Shown in pieces: positions 17,427 through 27,314 of a stretch of 64,000 bases of DNA (position 1 is the first letter of the stretch; every line of letters starts with the position of its first letter). The notes under the pieces were generated by a model. It did not search any database and was not told the DNA's origin. It worked only from the letters and a program-made list of their open reading frames with translations. The stretch is from Bifidobacterium saguini DSM 23967. GTDB lineage: Bacteria; Actinomycetota; Actinomycetes; Actinomycetales; Bifidobacteriaceae. A program made the translations under genes and the position numbers. The stretch lies in the NCBI RefSeq assembly GCF_000741715.1, contig NZ_JGZN01000005.1, positions 124,052 through 188,051 of the forward strand. The letters run 5' to 3'.

Positions 17427-18071
17427 ATGCGAACCATGAACCATCGAATCATTGGCGCAGCACTGTGCCTGACTGCTTTGCTATCGCTCACCGCTTGTAC
17501 GCCAGTTGGTCATGCGGTGGGCGATACACAGGATCAAGCATCGCAAATCGCCCATGATTCAATCCATGTTTCGGATATGTCCATCGGGCTGGTTGGCTCT
17601 GAAGATTCAGCTGCAGACAAGATGGCCCTGGACGCGCTCGCTGATGCTGGCATTAGTGTTTTCTATGCTTCTCTTGGCAGTACAGACGCGGATAGCGAAT
17701 CCGGACAGAACATCAATCAGCCTGACGGAGAAGATTCGCAATCCACACAACAAAGTGCTGAGGATACCACCGCACAACATGCAGTAGAGGATTTCCTGAA
17801 CCGGCCGGTGAGTCTGGTAATCATCAGCGGCATCAATGTCACCGATACCAATCGTGATGGATGGCATCAAACGCTGACCACTGTTCGGCAGGCCGGCATT
17901 CCCGTAGCTCTGCTCAATCCGCAGTCCGTTCCTCGGGACGAGACTTTGTATGCGGCCACGCTGACGATCAATGATCGCGATGCTGGTGCTGTTGCCATCG
18001 GCGATGCCGCGGTGAGCATCATCCGTGATGAACCCCATGAGCGCTCAATCGCCGTATCAACCGTCTCATAA
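17427..18071 (+). CDS. Lipoprotein with periplasmic-binding-protein-like fold
   Basis: A 214-residue secreted lipoprotein. Its signal peptide ends SLTAC, with the lipid cysteine at residue 24. The mature part resembles the first lobe of a sugar/ribose-type binding protein: SIGLVGSEDSAADKMALDAL, then SLVIISGINVTDTN, then AGIPVALLNPQSV. A Gln/Ser/Asp-rich low-complexity insert interrupts it near residues 85-115. It is short for a full binding protein (usually 300 or more residues), so it may be a single-lobe or degenerate relative. It begins one base after the methyltransferase stop and is probably cotranscribed. Ligand unknown. Confidence 0.65.
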   Translation: MRTMNHRIIGAALCLTALLSLTACTPVGHAVGDTQDQASQIAHDSIHVSDMSIGLVGSEDSAADKMALDALADAGISVFYASLGSTDADSESGQNINQPDGEDSQSTQQSAEDTTAQHAVEDFLNRPVSLVIISGINVTDTNRDGWHQTLTTVRQAGIPVALLNPQSVPRDETLYAATLTINDRDAGAVAIGDAAVSIIRDEPHERSIAVSTVS

Positions 18072-18126
18072 TTGGGCGAAAACGGTCGATACGGCGATAA
18101 TGACGTGAGCGAAAGGTTAGTGCAAC

Positions 18127-18468
18127 TTACAAATCCTGCACGCTCATATGGGCAAGTTCGGCGCGACGCTTGATTTTGTCGCGCTGATAGAGATAAATAC
18201 CTGCCAATACAACGGTGGACACATTCTCGGATAGGAATGCGACGGACGCGACCAGGATTATGTTCCATAGATTGTTGCCAGTGTAGGCGCTGCCGGCGAA
18301 AACGTTCATTGCCGCCGCGATAGACAGTAGAAGCGTAATGGCAGGCAATACCAGACCGGGCCATTTGCTGTCCATCTTTGAAAGCTTGACCTGCAAGACA
18401 ATGAAGCCGATGCAGGCGGCGATAAGCAGCACAAGGAACACTGCAAAAAATACTGCAGAGGCGCTCAT
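18127..18468 (-). CDS. Small membrane protein cotranscribed with DUF2089 regulator
   Basis: A 113-residue protein with three hydrophobic segments (AVFFAVFLVLLIAACIGFIV, LVLPAITLLLSIAAAMNVF, and a third near residues 68-92) and a short basic C-terminal tail. No family motif is recognised. Its ATG overlaps the stop of the upstream DUF2089 gene (ATGA), so the two are translationally coupled. The arrangement resembles a cytoplasmic regulator paired with a membrane partner. Confidence 0.72.
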   Translation of the reverse strand: MSASAVFFAVFLVLLIAACIGFIVLQVKLSKMDSKWPGLVLPAITLLLSIAAAMNVFAGSAYTGNNLWNIILVASVAFLSENVSTVVLAGIYLYQRDKIKRRAELAHMSVQDL

Positions 18469-18773
18469 GATGATTCTCCTTGCTTGAGTTGCTTGCGATA
18501 TTCAGTGATAAGGATCTTGGCGGTGTCGAAGTCGAGTTTGTCATCGACCGCGAGTCGCTTGATCAGTGCGATATACGGTTCGTTCTCGATTTGCTCACCA
18601 AGTTGGATTTTCTGGATGAGCCTATCGAGCCGGAGCCTGACGGTGGGGTAGGAGACGCCGTACTGTGAGGCGACTTCCTTCATCGAACCTGAGGCGAGAA
18701 GAAATCGTTTGATGAACATCATGTCCTCGTCATCAAGGTTTGTCATCCACGGTGGAATCATCGTCGAATCCAT
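18465..18773 (-). CDS. DUF2089-type helix-turn-helix protein
   Basis: A 102-residue cytoplasmic protein with a helix-turn-helix: FIKRFLLASGSMKEVASQYG, then VSYPTVRLRLDRLIQKI. This is the pattern of DUF2089-family regulators, which also have an acidic ILITEYR-like C-terminal helix. It lacks the zinc-ribbon Cys pairs found at the N-terminus of some longer members. It is coupled to the downstream membrane protein. Its upstream region is very AT-rich and contains a partial palindrome at 18798-18820 that could be an autoregulatory operator. Confidence 0.75.
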   Translation of the reverse strand: MDSTMIPPWMTNLDDEDMMFIKRFLLASGSMKEVASQYGVSYPTVRLRLDRLIQKIQLGEQIENEPYIALIKRLAVDDKLDFDTAKILITEYRKQLKQGESS

Positions 18774-18797
18774 TCATCCTCCTTCGATATAGAGAAT

Positions 18798-18820
18798 GTT
18801 TAATAAAATTAATTATAAAC
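18798..18820. promoter_or_regulatory. AT-rich partial palindrome upstream of the DUF2089 gene
   Basis: GTTTA (18798-18802) and TAAAC (18816-18820) flank an AT-only centre with imperfect dyad symmetry. It sits in a strikingly AT-rich stretch (about 18785-18880) shared by the DUF2089 operon and the divergent P-type ATPase gene. A regulator binding site and promoter are plausible but not shown. Confidence 0.3.
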
Positions 18821-18951
18821 TTAAGATTATTAAAAATCAAACGTAATAAAAGATACGAACAGATAAAATTAGTGGTTTCTCGTCTACGAAATCATTTGAA
18901 TCATCCCTGAGTCGTAGCGGATTGTGAGTTTTAGGACGGTAGGCTGGAGGC

Positions 18952-21462
18952 ATGAGTGCAACAGCAACCGTGAACATGCCTGGGGTCAGCGAAACCGGTC
19001 TGAGCTCCAAAGAAGTGTCGCAACGTATGGAAAGCGGCCAATCGAACGCGGTGAAAACCTCCACGTCACGGTCGGTCAAAGATATCGTTCGGGCCAATGT
19101 GTTCACGTTGTTCAACGGTCTCATTTTCGCGGCAATGGTGATGGTGCTGCTCACCGGATCGTGGAAAGATTCGGTATTCGGTTTTGTCATCATCATCAAC
19201 ACGGGCATCGGCATCGTCACTGAGCTAAAGGCCAAACGAACGTTGGACAAGCTCTCCATTCTTGTGGCCTCCGATTTTTTGGTTCGACGCGACGACAAGA
19301 ACGTTGAAGTGCCGCACAATAAAATCGTGCTTGGCGATCTACTGTGGATTCGCTCCGGCGAACAGATTCCAGCAGACGGGCAGATAGTCGAAACCTGGGG
19401 TCTGGAACTCGACGAATCGATGCTCACCGGCGAATCGCGCACGGTACGCCACAAAGTTGGGGAGCAGGTTTATTCCGGTGCAACAGCCGTTTCCGGCATG
19501 GCATTGGTGAAAGTCAATGCCGTAGGCAGCCACTCATATGCCGCCACGCTCACCGCTCAGGCCAAGGTGTATAAGAAAACCGTGTCTGACCTGAACAAAG
19601 GCATTAACACGATTTTGAAATTCATGACCTTTTTGGTGGTGCCGCTGTGCGTGCTGCTGATTCTTTCGCAGGTTCATGCGGTTGGCGGCTGGAACCATGC
19701 CATCGCCACGGGTGAATGGCGCGGGGCCGTGGTTTCCGCGGTCGCCGGTGTGGTAGGCATGATTCCTGAAGGTCTGGTGCTGCTGACGTCTCTGAACTTT
19801 GCCGTAGCGGCCATGCGGCTTGCTCGGCACAACACATTGGTACAGGAGCTTGAATCCGTAGAGACGCTTGCCCGCGTGGACGCATTGAATTTGGATAAAA
19901 CCGGTACCATTACGGATGGCGTTATTGCGTTTAACAGGATGATTATGCTGGATTCCGCGGCTGACACGGATGCTCAGCGAACGGCAACACAGGCATTGTA
20001 TGACTGCTGCAACGAGGAGCAGCCGAATGGCACCGGCAAGGCTGTGCTGACAGGATTGCAATCTCAGGGTTATAAGCCTGGGCAGGTTGCTGAACGAGTA
20101 CCATTCTCGTCAGCTCGCAAGTGGAGTGCGGTAGTCAAGTCTGATGGCGTTTGGACTATGGGTGCTCCGGAAGTGATACTTTCGGCTCTTGACAGAGACT
20201 ATGCGGATGTGCTGAGCCGGGTCAACGATTACGCCAATGACGGCAATCGTGTGTTGCTGGTTGCAAGGTCTCTTCCTCAGTCGGCTGCGTCGGCAACTCG
20301 TTCATCAGAGGGCACTGAGGCTACTGATAGTCCCCGACTCGATCCACATGCCAAGCCTGTTGCTTTGGTATTGTGCGCCGAACAGATTCGCGGTGACGCC
20401 GAGCAGACGCTCGCATGGTTCCGCGAACAAGGAGTACGTTGCCGTGTGATTTCAGGCGATAGTCCAGTGACCGTCGGCGCGATTGCCCGCAAGGTCAGGC
20501 TCACCGGTGACCGCACGCCTGTATCAATGGATGCGCGCAAACTGCCGGACGATGTGAACGAACTGGCGCGCGTACTGGAAAACGTGGACGTGCTCGGCCG
20601 AGTGCTGCCGAATCAGAAGAAGGCGATTGTCGAGGCGTTGCATGCGCAAGGCCATGTGGTGGCCATGACCGGCGATGGCGTTAATGACGCGCTCGCCATC
20701 AAAGAAGCCGATTTAGGTATTGCTATGGGCAATGCCGCGCCCGCCACCAAAGCAGTGGCGCAAGTGGTGCTCGTTGATTCCAAATTCTCCCATCTGCCGG
20801 ATGTGGTGGCTCGAGGCCGTCAGGTGATGGCCAATATGGAGCGTGTGGCCAGCCTGTTCTTGGTGAAAACCGTGTATTCGGCTTTGATTTCGCTTGGTGT
20901 GGTGTTGACGCAGATTCCATACCCGTATCTGCCGCGGCATATCACCTACATTGGCGCACTCACCATTGGCATGCCGGCATTCATCCTGGCGTTGGCGCCT
21001 AATACCCGTCGCTATATTCCGGGATTCCTGAAGCGCGTGGTGAAGTTCGCGTTGCCTGGCGGCATCGCCACGGCACTGTCTGTGCTTGCGGCGGCTTGGT
21101 CGCTTCCGAGCATCATGGGATGGAATGTTATGGCCAATGATGCGGATCTCGCTGCTCAACGAGCCACAAGTGCCATCATTTTGTTTGTGATGGGTGTGTT
21201 TGTGTTGGCTCGCGTGGCTCAGCCGCTCAACAGCTGGCGCGGTGCATTGGTTGCCGTGTTCGCTGCAGCGGGCGTGATTGGCGCGTTCATCCCATTCGTC
21301 GCACAGTTCTTCGCACTGATGATTCCAACAGGTGCTACATTGCTGGCCACCGTGATTGCGCTGGTAAGTGCTGCTGTGATTTTCGCGTTGTGTCTATGGT
21401 TGGTTCCGCTTGCCGGCCATGCAGTTGCCAGTGTGCTGCGCAGGCATGGATTTGCTGTTTAA
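18952..21462 (+). CDS. Cation-translocating P-type ATPase (CtpE-like)
   Basis: An 836-residue membrane cation pump. The actuator domain carries LTGESRTV, and the phosphorylation site is LDKTGTITDG with the catalytic Asp near residue 318. The hinge reads MTGDGVNDALAIKEADLGIA. Helix M4 contains MIPEGLVLLTSLNFAVAAM; the PEGL sequence, instead of the CPC of heavy-metal pumps, places it among Ca/Mg-type or CtpE-like ATPases. The ion cannot be named from sequence. There is no N-terminal metal-binding domain. GGAGG lies only one base before the ATG at 18952, an odd spacing; GTG 18970 or ATG 18976 are alternatives that would trim 6-8 residues. It is divergent from the DUF2089 operon. Confidence 0.88.
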   Translation: MSATATVNMPGVSETGLSSKEVSQRMESGQSNAVKTSTSRSVKDIVRANVFTLFNGLIFAAMVMVLLTGSWKDSVFGFVIIINTGIGIVTELKAKRTLDKLSILVASDFLVRRDDKNVEVPHNKIVLGDLLWIRSGEQIPADGQIVETWGLELDESMLTGESRTVRHKVGEQVYSGATAVSGMALVKVNAVGSHSYAATLTAQAKVYKKTVSDLNKGINTILKFMTFLVVPLCVLLILSQVHAVGGWNHAIATGEWRGAVVSAVAGVVGMIPEGLVLLTSLNFAVAAMRLARHNTLVQELESVETLARVDALNLDKTGTITDGVIAFNRMIMLDSAADTDAQRTATQALYDCCNEEQPNGTGKAVLTGLQSQGYKPGQVAERVPFSSARKWSAVVKSDGVWTMGAPEVILSALDRDYADVLSRVNDYANDGNRVLLVARSLPQSAASATRSSEGTEATDSPRLDPHAKPVALVLCAEQIRGDAEQTLAWFREQGVRCRVISGDSPVTVGAIARKVRLTGDRTPVSMDARKLPDDVNELARVLENVDVLGRVLPNQKKAIVEALHAQGHVVAMTGDGVNDALAIKEADLGIAMGNAAPATKAVAQVVLVDSKFSHLPDVVARGRQVMANMERVASLFLVKTVYSALISLGVVLTQIPYPYLPRHITYIGALTIGMPAFILALAPNTRRYIPGFLKRVVKFALPGGIATALSVLAAAWSLPSIMGWNVMANDADLAAQRATSAIILFVMGVFVLARVAQPLNSWRGALVAVFAAAGVIGAFIPFVAQFFALMIPTGATLLATVIALVSAAVIFALCLWLVPLAGHAVASVLRRHGFAV

Positions 21463-21578
21463 AAGGCGCATATTGTCTCACGTTTTAAGCCGACACGCCA
21501 GAGGTAAAGTAACGTACCCGTACCATTTGAAGGGGATAATCAGCGGCACATAAGCCGATATATGATTTCGGAGGCAAT

Positions 21579-24283
21579 ATGTCCTTACGTGACGATCAAC
21601 TGGCGACGCTCAAGGCCGCTGGCAAGGACTTCGATTATTACAACATCGCCAATCTTGACGGTATCGATCACCTACCTTATTCGTTGAAGGTACTCGTAGA
21701 GAATCTGGTACGTAACATTGACGGCGCTAACATCACCGATGAGCATGTCAAGACCTTGCTGAACTGGGATCCGGCAGCCCAGCCGAGCCATGAGATTCAG
21801 TTCACCCCGTCACGAGTCATCATGCAGGACTTCACCGGCGTGCCCTGCATTGTGGATTTGGCCACTATGCGTGATGCGGTGAAGGACCTTGGCGGCGATC
21901 CTGAGGTCATCAACCCACAGGTGCAATCCGACATGGTCATCGATCACTCCGTGCAAATCGACAAGTACGGCATCGCTGACGCTGTGCAGCAGAACATGGA
22001 CATTGAATATCAGCGCAATGGCGAACGCTACCAGTTCCTGCGTTGGGGCCAGCAGGCGTTTAAGAACTTCCGTGTGGTGCCGCCGGGAACCGGCATCATC
22101 CACCAGGTCAACATCGAATACCTGGCCAAAGTGGTGATGAGCAAGGACTCCGGTCTGCATGATGGCCGCCAGCTCGCCTACCTTGATTCCTGCGTGGGCA
22201 CCGACTCCCACACCACCACCGAAAACGGTCTCGGCGTACTCGGCTGGGGCGTTGGCGGCATCGAAGCCGAAGCCGCCATGCTTGGCCAGCCGATTTCCAT
22301 GCTTGTACCTCGCGTGGTCGGTTTCAAGCTCACCGGTTCCATCCCGGAAGGTGTTACCGCCACCGACGTGGTGCTGACCATCACTGATATGCTGCGCAAG
22401 CATGGCGTGGTCGGCAAGTTCGTGGAATTCTACGGCGAAGGCATCGCCTCCGTGCCGCTCGCCAACCGCGCCACCATCGGCAACATGGGCCCTGAATTCG
22501 GCTCCACTTGTGGTATCTTCCCCATTGACCAGGTCACTCTTGATTACCTGAAGCTCACCGGTCGCTCCGATGAGCAGGTTGCTTTGGTCGAAGCCTACGC
22601 CAAGGCCAACAAGCTGTGGGGCGACGCATCCGATCCGAATTACGTGGAACCGCAGTACTCCGAATACGAGGAACTTGACCTTTCCACCGTCAAGCCATCC
22701 ATCGCCGGTCCGAAGCGCCCGCAAGACCGCATCCTGCTCTCCGAATCCAAGAGCATGTTCGAAAAGACCCTGCCGGCTTACGAAACCGAAAAAACAGTCA
22801 AGGAGCCGGTTGCCGTCTCCACCGACTTCCGTGGTGACTTCGACCTGACCAACGGTGATGTGGCCATCGCCTCCATCACCTCCTGCACCAACACTTCCAA
22901 CCCGTCCGTGATGATCGCCGCCGGTCTGATCGCCCGCAACGCGCACGCGCTGGGTCTGAAGCCGAAGCCGTGGGTCAAGACCTCGCTGGCTCCGGGCTCC
23001 CAAGTGGTGGCCGACTACTTGAAGGCTGCTGGCCTGCAGGATGATCTCGATGCCTTGGGCTACCAGCTCGTCGGTTTCGGCTGCGCAACCTGCATCGGCA
23101 ACTCCGGCCCGTTGCTGCCTGAGATTTCCAAGGCCATCAACGAGAACGACTTGACCGTCACCGCCGTGCTTTCCGGCAACCGTAACTTCGAAGGTCGCAT
23201 CAGCCCGGACGTCAAGATGAACTATCTGGCCTCCCCGCCGCTCGTCATCGCCTACGCACTCGCCGGCACGATGGACTTCGACTTCGCCACTCAGCCACTC
23301 GGCAAAGACAAGGACGGTAACGATGTCTATTTGAAGGACATCTGGCCCACCAACGCAGAAGTCGCAGCCGTGGTGGATGGCACGGTCAGCCGTGAAATGT
23401 TCCTGAAGGATTACGCCTCCGTGTTTGACGGTGACCACCGTTGGAAGGGGTTGGACGTGCCGGAAGGTGAACTCTTCCAGTGGGATGAGAACTCCACCTA
23501 CGTGCGCAAGCAGACCTTCTTCGACGGCATGAAGGCCCAGCCGGATCCGGTCAAGGATATTCATGGTGCCCGTGTGCTCGCTCTGCTCGGCGACTCCGTG
23601 ACCACTGACCACATTTCTCCGGCAGGCGCATTCAAGGCTTCCAGCCCGGCTGGCAAATACCTGACTGAGCATGGCGTGGCACCGAAGAACTTCAACTCTT
23701 ATGGTTCACGCCGCGGCAACCACGAGGTTATGGTGCGTGGCACGTTCGGCAACATCCGTCTGCGTAATCAGCTGCTCGCCTCCGTGGGCGAAGAGGTTAC
23801 GCCCGGCGGTTTCACCTATGATTTCACCACCGGCAAGCCGTCTACGATCTTCGATGCCTCGCTCAACTACAAGGCTGCAGGCACGCCGTTGGTGGTGCTC
23901 GCCGGCAAGGAATACGGCACTGGGTCCTCCCGCGACTGGGCGGCCAAAGGCACGCTGATGCTTGGCGTCAAAGCGTGATTACCGAAAGCTTCGAGCGTAT
24001 CCACCGCTCCAACCTGATTGGCATGGGTGTGCTGCCGCTGCAATTCCCTGAAGGCGAATCCTATGAGACGCTGGGATTGAACGGCACGGAAACCTATGAC
24101 ATTAATGGAGTGGAGGAGCTCAACTCCGGCAGCACGCCGAAGACCGTGCACGTCACCGCCACGCACGCGGACGGCTCCAGGACCGAATTCGACGCTGTGG
24201 TGCGTATCGATACGCCTGGTGAGGCGGACTATTACCGCAATGGCGGCATTCTCCAGTATGTGTTGCGCAACCTCATGAAGTAA
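21579..24283 (+). pseudogene. acnA: Aconitate hydratase gene, split by a -1 frame disruption
   Basis: Fe-S enzyme isomerising citrate to isocitrate, needed in bifidobacteria to make 2-oxoglutarate for glutamate. Frame one (21579-23978) carries [24 protein letters not shown] and [14 protein letters not shown] with the three cluster cysteines, and [20 protein letters not shown] near its end, then stops. Immediately after, the -1 frame (from GTG 23975) continues with the expected aconitase sequence [20 protein letters not shown] to 24283. One missing base in AAAGC-GTG (AAA GCN GTG expected) near 23971 explains the break. Joined, the protein is about 900 residues, normal for AcnA. The lost C-terminal domain segment contains substrate-binding residues, so the truncated product should be inactive. 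Sequencing error is a real possibility. Confidence 0.85.
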
Positions 24284-24325
24284 CGCTTTATAGGGACTCG
24301 TTCTCTACCAACGCTGCATGAGAAG

Positions 24326-24367
24326 AACGTTGAGGCTGATGCCATATAAGGTATCGGCCTCAACGTT
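24326..24367. terminator. Bidirectional terminator between acnA and the GNAT gene
   Basis: AACGTTGAGGC pairs with GCCTCAACGTT, and wobble pairs extend the stem inward to about 18 pairs around an ATATAA loop. T's follow on the plus strand. It lies between two convergent genes, so it can serve both. Confidence 0.75.
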
Positions 24368-24383
24368 TTATATTGAATCTATC

Positions 24384-25028
24384 TCAGGCTTGAGATGGGA
24401 TTATGCCCTCATACAGGTAGAAGGACATGCTTTCCTCATGGATTCGGGAGGCCGGCAGAGTGATGGCTGCAATCTGCTGCAAGCCGGTGTGCTCGTAGAA
24501 GCCCACGTTACAAGTGGTATCGGTATACAGGAAGTACTTACTCAGCCCGGATGCGCGGAAATCAGCAATCAGCTTACGGAACATACGCTTGCCAAGGCCC
24601 AGACCGCGTGCTTCAGGGGCGAGCACGAACAACACCACTTCAGCCGCATAGTCATGCCCGGATTTGTGGGCCTTATGAGTCAGTTGGCGATCAATGGCAA
24701 GAATGCCAACGATTTCGTGAATAGCTTTGATACCTTCTTTGATTGGTACCAAACGCATCAAGCCTTTAAGGTAATTACGCTTGTGACGGTTCCATGCGCC
24801 GCGTTCATCATGTGCGTCGATACGGCCGAGGATCAATGCTACTGGTTTGCCATTTTGCAGTGCAGTGTAAGCGTCGGTAGTGCGTGCCAGACAGTTTTCC
24901 CAATCGGCTTCTGCTGCAATCAATCCGGTGCGCTCATCGAACTCGGCGTACCAGGTGCGGCGCACCAAATCAATCAATGCAGGGTAATCATCACGGTGCA
25001 AAGGGCGTATAGTCACAATTTCACTCAT
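24384..25028 (-). CDS. GNAT-family N-acetyltransferase
   Basis: A 214-residue acyl-CoA-dependent acetyltransferase. The acetyl-CoA-binding motif A is visible as LAPEARGLGLGKRMFRKLI near residue 135. The N-terminal strand-helix (IVTIRPLHRDDYPALIDLV) and the C-terminal STEP-like strand (KYFLYTDTTCNVGFYEHTGL) are typical of the fold. The substrate (amine, peptide N-terminus or antibiotic) cannot be inferred. The methionine at 25028 is chosen because it begins the fold; the ATG nine bases upstream is also possible. It is transcribed in the same direction as the response regulator upstream, with a 40-base gap. Confidence 0.82.
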   Translation of the reverse strand: MSEIVTIRPLHRDDYPALIDLVRRTWYAEFDERTGLIAAEADWENCLARTTDAYTALQNGKPVALILGRIDAHDERGAWNRHKRNYLKGLMRLVPIKEGIKAIHEIVGILAIDRQLTHKAHKSGHDYAAEVVLFVLAPEARGLGLGKRMFRKLIADFRASGLSKYFLYTDTTCNVGFYEHTGLQQIAAITLPASRIHEESMSFYLYEGIIPSQA

Positions 25029-25068
25029 GCAATCCATTATGCCTTACGTATCGTGACTTCCTTAGACC

Positions 25069-25773
25069 TCACAATCGAGCCGGCAGGTCAGCCCGTTCCA
25101 CCAATCGCGCCATCTGTACACGGCCCATATTGAGCTTGTCTGCAGCGGAAGAAAGATGTGCCTTGGCGGTACGTTCCGAAATGAACATGCGAGCGGCTAT
25201 TTCGGCATTGGTGTAGCCTTCCGCAGCCAGCAGCACAGCTTCGCGCTCGCGCTCGGGCAGCGTATTGAGCAGGTCTCGCGCCTCATCTCGACGAGCATGC
25301 GGCTGGGACGAACTCAAATCATCGATGAGCTGTTTCTGACTGGCAGTATTGAATTGTGGGGCTCCTCCGCATACCGCGATAATGCGTTGAATAATCTCAT
25401 CCGGCGCATCCGTTTTTGAAATGAATCCTTCCGCACCTGCCTCCACCGCACGCTCTACCGTGCCGGACGGGCTCAACGATGTCAGAATCAGCACATGCGG
25501 GGCGGGGGAGAGGCTACGCAACTGACGAGTCGCTTCGATGCCATCCATGCCGGGCATGGCAATATCCATCAACACCACATCCGGATGCTCCTCGCGTGCC
25601 CGATCCACACAGGAAGAGCCATCATATGATGTAGAAACAACGGTGATGCGCCCTTGTGAATAGTCATTGAGAATCAAGCTCATGGCTTGGCAAATCATAG
25701 GATCATCATCAATGACGCTCACACGAATGGTAGGGGAGTCGGTGCCGTTGTTCTTCTCACTCACGTTAGCCAT
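25069..25773 (-). CDS. NarL/LuxR-type response regulator
   Basis: A 234-residue two-component regulator. The receiver domain (about 17-135) shows the acidic pair in VIDDDPM, the phosphoacceptor Asp in VVLMDIAMPGMDG, the switch Ser/Thr in ILTSLS and the Lys in ISKTD. The C-terminal LuxR helix-turn-helix (about 165-225) reads LPEREREAVLLAAEGYTNAE and ISERTAKAHLSSAADKL. The start at 25773 lies one base after the kinase stop, so the pair is an operon. The frame is open further upstream but overlaps the kinase. The regulated genes are not evident; the regulator may act on its own operon. Confidence 0.9.
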   Translation of the reverse strand: MANVSEKNNGTDSPTIRVSVIDDDPMICQAMSLILNDYSQGRITVVSTSYDGSSCVDRAREEHPDVVLMDIAMPGMDGIEATRQLRSLSPAPHVLILTSLSPSGTVERAVEAGAEGFISKTDAPDEIIQRIIAVCGGAPQFNTASQKQLIDDLSSSQPHARRDEARDLLNTLPEREREAVLLAAEGYTNAEIAARMFISERTAKAHLSSAADKLNMGRVQMARLVERADLPARL

Positions 25774-25774
25774 C

Positions 25775-27112
25775 TTAGCTGCGCCACGGAAGCAGCACAT
25801 CAACATGGAATAACCGTCGATCATCCACGCCATAACGGCACTGCCCGCCTGCGGACTGCACCCGTGCCACCAAACCGGATAGACCTGCGCCGGTTCGAGA
25901 ATCGGGCACATCGTTGGTCAAAGGATTGCTGATATGAATATGCACACCTGATTGTTCAGATACGGCAATCTCCAAAGAAACCGGAGCTCCGGGCGCGTGC
26001 CTACGTGCATTGGTAAGTCCTTCCTGAACGGCTCGGTAGGCGATTTTGCTCATGGACTCATCCAGCTCGCTCAGCTGTTGAATATCAATCCAAGTGCTTA
26101 ATGAAGTACCGGAATTACGCACATCCGCGATAAGTGCGTCCAAGGATTCACGAGTCAGGGAGGTGCTGTCGGAAGGGCCCAGTTGCTCCCATGCCTGTTG
26201 CGGATTACGAAGCATATCAATGATCGAATGGGCTTCGTCCAAAGCTCCAGCCGATTGGCGGCGGATATCATCGGCCTTATCAGCCAAGGCTTGCGCTTCA
26301 GGTGAGTCGCCGAGCTTGGATGCTTCCGCTTTGAGCGCGCTGGCATTCAGCGCAAGGAGCGATAGGGAATGCGCAAGCGTGTCATGCGCCTCTGCCGCGA
26401 TGGCATCAGCCAATTGCTGATTATTGAGATCGGTTTGCAAATTTTCCGCATGGCTTGTCGCAGCATTCGCTAGGGCATTTGCCGTGCGGAGACGAGCCCG
26501 TGAACGAATATGCAAGCCAAGCAATGTGGCGATGGCTGAAGCTACCAATGCGGTGATGGTTGCGGTAATGATGATGGTCGGTTCTTCAACGAGCATCACT
26601 ATCGGTTTGCCTGAATCACCGCCCGTGTATGGTTTGGCGAAGATAAGATGCCAGAGCGAACCTTCGGCGGGCTGAGTGGCATCTCGTAATTGCGACCATA
26701 GCGTAACGACCGTGCCCACAATTACAGCTCGAATGCTGGTGTTGCGCTGAGAACGCCGTGCCAGAAGAGCGGTCATCGCCATCAAGGCAAGCATGGAATC
26801 AAATGGGAATACCGCCACCATGATGCAGGCAATCCAGAATGTAGGTTCAGGGTATTCGCTGCGAGCTAACAGAAGAAAACCGGCAGGCAGCGAAATCAGT
26901 ACACAGATGATGGCGAAAACGTAGCCTGGGGTATCTTCAGCATAATTCTGCGCGAAAAAGGCCGTTTGCATAAGACACATCAGACTTGCAATCGGAATCA
27001 TGACAACGGAACACCATACGCGAGTGCGCACTGGTACATCATCACTGTGCTGTGACGGCACGGTTGAGCCTGAGCTCAGAGGCATGCGAGAGATGTTCGT
27101 CGAGTTTGTCAT
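25775..27112 (-). CDS. Membrane sensor histidine kinase (HisKA_3 type)
   Basis: A 445-residue NarX/DesK-like kinase partner of the response regulator. The N-terminal half has about five to six membrane helices (residues 25-190). A linker helix leads to the phosphoacceptor in AIAAEAHDTLAHSLSLLAL. The ATPase domain has the N-box RAVQEGLTNARRHA and the G-box GAGLSGLVARV. No extracytoplasmic sensor domain of size is present, so it probably senses a membrane or intramembrane signal. The methionine at 27112 follows GGAGGT; the longer in-frame start is less likely. Confidence 0.88.
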   Translation of the reverse strand: MTNSTNISRMPLSSGSTVPSQHSDDVPVRTRVWCSVVMIPIASLMCLMQTAFFAQNYAEDTPGYVFAIICVLISLPAGFLLLARSEYPEPTFWIACIMVAVFPFDSMLALMAMTALLARRSQRNTSIRAVIVGTVVTLWSQLRDATQPAEGSLWHLIFAKPYTGGDSGKPIVMLVEEPTIIITATITALVASAIATLLGLHIRSRARLRTANALANAATSHAENLQTDLNNQQLADAIAAEAHDTLAHSLSLLALNASALKAEASKLGDSPEAQALADKADDIRRQSAGALDEAHSIIDMLRNPQQAWEQLGPSDSTSLTRESLDALIADVRNSGTSLSTWIDIQQLSELDESMSKIAYRAVQEGLTNARRHAPGAPVSLEIAVSEQSGVHIHISNPLTNDVPDSRTGAGLSGLVARVQSAGGQCRYGVDDRRLFHVDVLLPWRS

Positions 27113-27314
27113 GACCTCCACTCTATGGCGTGGTTCATTGCCTTGCCACTGGACATGCGGGCATAGCAAACGTTGCCGAACCGCCCGAACGGGCAATAAG
27201 AAATGTCCATTGGTTCACTGACGGCCACTGTCAAATCCCAGTAGCGTCGAAATAGTCAAAACAATGTTTCCATTCGGTTCTGACCGATTCGAGCGAAGAG
27301 AAAGAAGTTAGGAA

